From the NCBI RefSeq assembly GCF_000516985.1, contig NW_006917096.1, forward strand, positions 1,163,606 through 1,227,605: a stretch of 64,000 bases of DNA, written 5' to 3'. A program made the translations under genes and the position numbers. Below are positions 59,223 through 64,000 of this stretch, in pieces. Under the pieces are notes generated by a model. That model made no database searches, was not told the origin of the DNA, and saw nothing but the letters and a program-made list of their open reading frames with translations. The stretch is from Pestalotiopsis fici W106-1 (taxonomy: Eukaryota > Ascomycota > Sordariomycetes > Amphisphaeriales > Sporocadaceae). Within the stretch, counting starts at the first letter, position 1, and each line of letters starts with the position of its first letter.

Positions 59223-62200
59223 ATGGAGTCATTCCCGACCACGGAGCAGCCCGACGAGGGTTACAGTGAACACCCTTTATCATCGTCTTTGGAGAATACC
59301 TTCGGCCCTATTGCTGATTCCCACGATTCCGCAAGTTTTGTGTCATGGTTGACACCCCGAATCTCGAGCTTAACTATTGCACAGAAGAAGCAGTTGGCCA
59401 TGTCGCTCCTCAGTGAACTCCCCACCACAATCATACAAGACATCGTCGTCGAGCAACTGAACCCCCGCCTCTACATCGACTTTGTCCATCAACTGCCTGC
59501 CGAGATCTGCCTCAAGGTGTTCGGATACCTCGACCCCGTATCGCTAATAAATGTTGCCGTATGCTGTCGGGCATGGAACAATCTGGCCCTCGACCACAAG
59601 CTATGGGAGCGCCTGTATCATCTCGAGGGTTGGAAGGCCATACCCAAAGAGATCTCCATGGCTGAGGCCCGGACGAATTCTCGCGAGGCGGCAAGACATT
59701 CCGGAATGATACAGCCACAACGGCTACGGTCATCTGAATATGGACATGTTCACAAAAAGAGAGCCATCTCGGATCCGGCCCAGGAAGACGTGCAGCAGGA
59801 CGCCATGGACATCGACAACGATGATGACACGGAAGTGGCAGGCGCTGGCGCAAGCTTGTTTGGTGGAGGTGTGCAGCCTGGTGGCAGTGCGTCCTCTTCC
59901 AAGACTACTGGCAGTGTAGTGCAGCATCTGGGACATCTAATGATGGAATCGCCAAGCCCAATGCCCGTCGACAGGAAAGGCAAGGGCAAAGCGACGCAAA
60001 TCTACGACAGCCCTGTCCCATCGATAGTGCAGCCCGACCTGCCTCAATCATCGCTGTGGGTCTACGACTCTCTGAGCGACATATATCGAATCAACTGGCA
60101 TTATCTATACACAATGCGCCGGCGCCTCGAGTACAACTGGGAGGCGGGAAAATACACCAACTTTCAGCTTCCGCACCCAGACCACCCTCATGAAGGCCAC
60201 AAGGAATGTGTCTACTCATTGCAATACGATCCGGACTGGGTAGTCAGCGGAAGTCGTGACAAGACCATACGAATCTGGAATCTCCAAACTCGCCGCCTAG
60301 CGCGGAAGCCACTCATAGGTCACCGCGGTTCGGTTCTGTGTCTTCAATTCGACGCCGACCCGCAAGAAGACATCATTGTGTCAGGCAGCAGTGACTCGGA
60401 TGTTATTATCTGGAAGTTTTCCACAGGTGAAAAACTGCAAGTTCTTTCCTCTGCGCACAGCGAATCCGTCCTCAACGTCAAGTTCGATAAGCGCATCCTG
60501 GTTACATGTTCTAAGGATAAGAGTATCAAGATATTTAATCGACGACCTTTGCGGGCTGGCGAGGTGGGCTACGGAAACATTGAAGAGCTCGTTGGACCGG
60601 TACCCATCAGCCTGAAGAACTATGGATACGACGACACACTCCTGGCTCAGTTGCCGATCAAGCCTGCCTGGACCCAGATCGGCTGTCTCGAAGGCCACGG
60701 CGCTGCCGTGAATGCGGTCCAGATACATAACGATGAGATTGTGTCAGCTAGCGGAGACCGACATATCAAGGTCTGGGACTGGCCGCAGCAGATTTGTCGT
60801 CGAACATTTTTGGGCCACCACAAGGGTATTGCTTGTGTTCAATACGATGGGCGCCGCATCATTAGTGGAAGTAGCGATAATGAGGTCAAGGTATTTGACC
60901 GAGAGACTGGTCTTGAAGTTGCAACTCTGCGTGGCCATGTTAATCTCGTGCGCACCGTGCAGGCTGGCTTCGGTGACTTGCCCTACAGCGTAGAGGAGGA
61001 TCGCAAAGTTGCCAAGGCAATTGATGACGAGTATTTTGCGGCCATTCGCAACGGCGCTCTGGATGATTCCCAGCGCAGTCGAGGCAAAGCTCCCAACGCG
61101 GGTAGCCGGCGACCTGAGGATATCACAGCTTACGGTGCAAAACTACCTCCAGGTGGCGGAGGTGGGCCATATGGACGCATTGTATCTGGCTCATACGACC
61201 AGACAGTCATGATATGGCGTCGTAACAAGGAGGGAAAATGGAAAAATGTCCATATTCTCCAGCAGGCCGAAGCTGCCACGAATGCCTACCGACAATTGAA
61301 GCGACTGTCGACCAATTCAACAGCCTTTGGCCAGGTACCATCACCCAGCCGCTCGCCGATTCCGAGTGGGAGCAACGCGGCTTTGCCCTCTCTTCATCAC
61401 AATGCGCGTCCCCTTGCAAGACACCCGCCGCCGCCCCCAGCTCCCCCAGCCAGTGCTCCTCCTGCAATGCAAAATGGTGCGGACATGAGACACGTCGAGC
61501 GCCCGACTGCCGTTCCCCAGACGACAGCGACTTATACGAGAATGATCGAGGATACTGTGGCAGAAGGGCCGGCAGCCCTTCAACAAGCATTGGGCACGCA
61601 CAGCACCATGCTGGCATACAATTCCCATATCCAGGCAGCGATCGACAGAGTGCCTGATATTGCAGCTCGAGCAGAACTCAGATTAGTTGTTTCCATTGCT
61701 ATTCAGCAAGCACAAATGCAGCAAGGCCGGATCCGGGACTCTGTACAACAAGCAATGGCAGCCCCGCTGACAGAGCGATCTTCTTCGCAAGGACAGGCCG
61801 CACCAGCACAACTGGCACAGCAAGCCCCCTACCCGCGGCCCTCGAGACAACCTTCTCGCCCAACCAATACTTCCCTGTCGCGAAATCAGGCAGGTCGGCA
61901 GATGCTTCCGAGTGCTGCACACCTCATGGAATCGGCTGATTCGGCCACGTCCTCTTCGGCCGCAGCAAGCCCTACGACAACGTCCTTGCCTCGAAGCTCT
62001 GTGCAAGCATCGGCTGGACCGCCGACAATGGCGGCTCATCATGCTGGGCTTGCACTACTGGATCAACAATCACAGCCGCCGCTGGTCGTAGGAGCACCTC
62101 CTCCCGTCCCTGGACCTTTGCACATTCACCATCCCCACATACCACAGAATGACCAGCAAGCTCCAAGAGTTTTCAAATTGCAATTCGATGCCCACAAGAT

Positions 62201-62300
62201 TATCTGTTGTAGTCAGACTTCGACAATTGTGGGTTGGGATTTCTGCAATGGTGACAGTGAACTCGAGGCTGTCGCTCGCTTCTTTGCTCCGATCGAGTAA
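59223..62300 (+). CDS. fwd-1: F-box and WD40 repeat protein, FWD-1-like SCF substrate receptor
   Basis: An intronless gene of 1025 residues. The start at 59223 is the first ATG in the frame; the frame is open upstream to 59067 but offers only a TTG. An F-box occupies about residues 89-133 (L-P-A-E-I-C-L-K-V-F-G-Y-L, then C-R-A-W-N-N). WD40 repeats run from about 322 to 664 (for example V-V-S-G-S-R-D-K-T-I-R-I-W-N), interrupted by loops. A disordered Pro/Ser/Gln-rich stretch of about 300 residues follows, then a last WD-like unit ending V-G-W-D-F (about 980-1010). This layout and length match Neurospora FWD-1, which directs phosphorylated FRQ to SCF-dependent degradation in the circadian clock. 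The family call is firm and the fwd-1 orthology is likely but unproven. It is convergent with VPS60. Confidence 0.85.
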   Translation: MESFPTTEQPDEGYSEHPLSSSLENTFGPIADSHDSASFVSWLTPRISSLTIAQKKQLAMSLLSELPTTIIQDIVVEQLNPRLYIDFVHQLPAEICLKVFGYLDPVSLINVAVCCRAWNNLALDHKLWERLYHLEGWKAIPKEISMAEARTNSREAARHSGMIQPQRLRSSEYGHVHKKRAISDPAQEDVQQDAMDIDNDDDTEVAGAGASLFGGGVQPGGSASSSKTTGSVVQHLGHLMMESPSPMPVDRKGKGKATQIYDSPVPSIVQPDLPQSSLWVYDSLSDIYRINWHYLYTMRRRLEYNWEAGKYTNFQLPHPDHPHEGHKECVYSLQYDPDWVVSGSRDKTIRIWNLQTRRLARKPLIGHRGSVLCLQFDADPQEDIIVSGSSDSDVIIWKFSTGEKLQVLSSAHSESVLNVKFDKRILVTCSKDKSIKIFNRRPLRAGEVGYGNIEELVGPVPISLKNYGYDDTLLAQLPIKPAWTQIGCLEGHGAAVNAVQIHNDEIVSASGDRHIKVWDWPQQICRRTFLGHHKGIACVQYDGRRIISGSSDNEVKVFDRETGLEVATLRGHVNLVRTVQAGFGDLPYSVEEDRKVAKAIDDEYFAAIRNGALDDSQRSRGKAPNAGSRRPEDITAYGAKLPPGGGGGPYGRIVSGSYDQTVMIWRRNKEGKWKNVHILQQAEAATNAYRQLKRLSTNSTAFGQVPSPSRSPIPSGSNAALPSLHHNARPLARHPPPPPAPPASAPPAMQNGADMRHVERPTAVPQTTATYTRMIEDTVAEGPAALQQALGTHSTMLAYNSHIQAAIDRVPDIAARAELRLVVSIAIQQAQMQQGRIRDSVQQAMAAPLTERSSSQGQAAPAQLAQQAPYPRPSRQPSRPTNTSLSRNQAGRQMLPSAAHLMESADSATSSSAAASPTTTSLPRSSVQASAGPPTMAAHHAGLALLDQQSQPPLVVGAPPPVPGPLHIHHPHIPQNDQQAPRVFKLQFDAHKIICCSQTSTIVGWDFCNGDSELEAVARFFAPIE

Positions 62301-63009
62301 GGACTTGAGACACGAAAAATAAGTGGAACTGGCCATGACACTGCATGTCTCGACTATGGAGCCTTGCCTCGGGAACCTTCATACTTGGACTCTGCCGGCG
62401 ATCGGGATGGGAGAATGCCGGGCCAGAAACAGCAGTTCTGTATGCCCTGTTGCTCTGGCGTGCGAGACGGAATGCTTTATATGCGAAGTGGAATGATCTA
62501 TGTGCAAAATGGAATGTTTTTCAGTGTTCACTGAATGTTTGGGTTGTGGTTATGGATTTGACCAACGAGAACCTCGTTCAGCGCGCTTTGATGGTTAGTT
62601 AAGAGAAGGATCGAGGAGACGATGGCTCAAGACTGCTAGCAGGCTATGGTATGCATATGAAACTAATGATTTGGCGTTGCATTGTACGGTACATTGCTAT
62701 TCCGGCGTTTTCAAGCGGAAGAAAAGACGTATAGAGCGACGAATGATGGAATGTAATTAATGAAAGCATGCTGCGCGTGGCATGGTAGATGCTAATTGAC
62801 ACGATCGCACAAGAGTTGCAAATTGACAGGCCGCATACCCTAAGATGTGCAAACATGTGTTTTCATAATGTGCTTGGAATAATATGCTCTTTAATCTCAT
62901 AGAATCTGCAACCTTGTGCCCGTATGCATTTCATTCTCCAAAACGCCAGAAAACGCCATGATATGAAGTGACCGAAATCGATTGCCATCAAACTTGGATT
63001 CGCATTTGG
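62301..63009. other. Convergent intergenic region, F-box/WD40 gene and VPS60
   Basis: About 700 bases, 3' end to 3' end. No coding frame was accepted. Confidence 0.6.
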
Positions 63010-63648
63010 TCACCTGGCTGCCTCCTGGACCTTGCCCTGCTCTACCGGCTCGTCCACAAAGTCGGGCACCTCATCCTTGAGGAAGTCAGGGACCTCGCCG
63101 GCGCCTATGCTCTGCTGAGCCTCCATCTCCATTTCGGCGCCGAGCATCTCGAGCTCGGCGTCGAGCTCCTCCTCATCAACATCGTCGGGCAGGTCGTAGG
63201 CGCGGGAGAGGGACTCCTGGATCTCGTTGCCAACGTCCATGAGGTCGGCCATTTCGTCCTGGAGGCGCTCAATCTTGTCGATATCGACCTTGCCGTACTG
63301 CTTCTTGAGCTCCTTGGACGTGGTCTTCATGGCGTCGACGGTGGCCATGACGCCCTTGAGGTTGTCCTGCATCATCTGGGCCTGCTCCATGTTCCAGACC
63401 TGCTGCTGCTGCTGCTCGCGCTGCTGCTCGTACTTGCGCCGCTGCGTCAGCAGGTCGCGCGCCCGCTTCTTGGCAAACGCCTTGCCCGACGGCGGCATCC
63501 GGTTCATCTTGCCCGTCAGCTCGCGCAGCTCCGTGTTGATGCGCGCAATCTGCACGTCTAGCTTGGCGATGCCGCCGTCGATGTTGGAGATGGCGCTGTT
63601 GAGCGTCGGCTTGGGCGCCTTGGACCCGCTGCCAAATAATCTGTTCAT
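63010..63648 (-). CDS. VPS60: ESCRT-III-related protein Vps60 (CHMP5 family)
   Basis: An intronless minus-strand gene of 212 residues. It starts at the ATG giving M-N-R-L-F-G. The frame stays open further upstream to 63861 without an ATG-supported start, so that part is leader. It is a Snf7-family (PF03357) helical protein with a basic N-terminal half, the segment W-N-M-E-Q-A-Q-M, then L-K-K-Q-Y-G-K-V-D-I-D-K-I-E and D-L-M-D-V-G-N-E-I-Q-E-S-L, and an acidic C-terminal half. These are hallmarks of Vps60/CHMP5. In yeast Vps60 acts late in ESCRT-III at endosomes, recruiting Vta1 and activating Vps4. A Gln-rich patch (Q-Q-R-E-Q-Q-Q-Q-Q) is encoded by a CAG/CTG-type tract near 63400-63430. The length is normal. 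Confidence 0.94.
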   Translation of the reverse strand: MNRLFGSGSKAPKPTLNSAISNIDGGIAKLDVQIARINTELRELTGKMNRMPPSGKAFAKKRARDLLTQRRKYEQQREQQQQQVWNMEQAQMMQDNLKGVMATVDAMKTTSKELKKQYGKVDIDKIERLQDEMADLMDVGNEIQESLSRAYDLPDDVDEEELDAELEMLGAEMEMEAQQSIGAGEVPDFLKDEVPDFVDEPVEQGKVQEAAR

Positions 63649-64000
63649 CTTGTCTGTATTGTGTTGTGTTGTTTTGTTTTGTTCCTTTTGTTTCTTCCCG
63701 CCTGCTTGTCCCTCTTTCGGGGCCTGAGATGGACAGTCGGTCTGTAGCGACGGTCGGGGCTTCGTTGGGCAGCGAAGGAAATGGGGCCGCTGAGAGTCGA
63801 TTTCTCGCTGAGCTCGTCTATGGATGAGTAATCGCCCAGGGCTAGAATTAACAAAGAACAATCAACGCCTAGGTTGGTCCGCTCAGGCTGTTGGTATAAT
63901 GGATGCCTGTTGTTGCAAGAGTCGTCGCAAGCTTGCATATGCGGGTGGCATGTGTTTAGGTGGGATGTCCCGCGCTGGCGCCGATGACGTTGGCGGGGTG
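63649..64000. other. VPS60 leader and promoter region
   Basis: The first part is the VPS60 5' leader, with a TTTTG/TTGTG-rich stretch at about 63660-63690. Nothing else is recognised up to the window end. Confidence 0.5.

Noticed and set aside
62968..63561. 197-codon plus-strand frame, Leu-rich
   Set aside because: It is antisense to VPS60, which is firmly identified.
63649..63861. 71-codon N-terminal extension of Vps60
   Set aside because: There is no ATG start, and M-N-R-L-F-G is the conserved Vps60 N-terminus.
1..64000. tRNA, 5S rRNA and snRNA genes
   Set aside because: Scanning by eye for B-box-like and conserved tRNA start sequences gave no convincing cloverleaf; a covariance-model search would be decisive.

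Overview
This window reads as nuclear DNA of a filamentous ascomycete, most likely a Sordariomycete and plausibly in the Hypocreales. The genes are monocistronic. Their introns are short (51-143 bp) with GT...AG ends and CTAAC/CTGAC-type branch sites. Families found include fungal Med18, Rtt106, Yvh1, Vfa1, Mrp10, Cdc24 and an FWD-1-type F-box protein. The order is an inference from overall character; no species can be named.

Layout. Positions 1-4.94 kb look accessory: the 3' end of a BAHD-type acyltransferase, an NmrA-like NAD(P)-binding protein, a small secreted cysteine-rich protein (one intron) and an FMN-dependent 2-hydroxy-acid oxidase of the lactate 2-monooxygenase type. Med18 follows at 6.6-7.5 kb. 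From 7.46 to 29.54 kb I recognise no gene; this roughly 22 kb stretch carries homopolymer runs, microsatellites and repeated TACCTACC-type motifs. A conserved C2H2 zinc-finger protein (29.5-31.5 kb, three exons) and the Yvh1 dual-specificity phosphatase (33.1-34.3 kb) come next. A second gene-poor stretch of 7 kb follows.

Positions 41.3-51.1 kb are dense: Vfa1, Rtt106, Mrp10, a second small secreted protein and the five-exon Cdc24 RhoGEF. A third gene-poor stretch (51.1-59.2 kb) holds two possible decayed genes. The window ends with an intronless F-box/WD40 protein resembling FWD-1 and, convergent with it, Vps60.

Most recognised genes are core eukaryotic functions: transcription (Med18), chromatin assembly (Rtt106), ribosome maturation (Yvh1), mitochondrial translation (Mrp10), polarity (Cdc24), ubiquitin ligase targeting (F-box/WD40) and ESCRT-III turnover (Vfa1 and Vps60, both linked to Vps4). 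There is no operon-like co-regulation; spacing is wide except around Rtt106/Mrp10. Exon structures were inferred by eye from splice signals and family conservation. No tRNA, rRNA, CRISPR or intact transposon was recognised.
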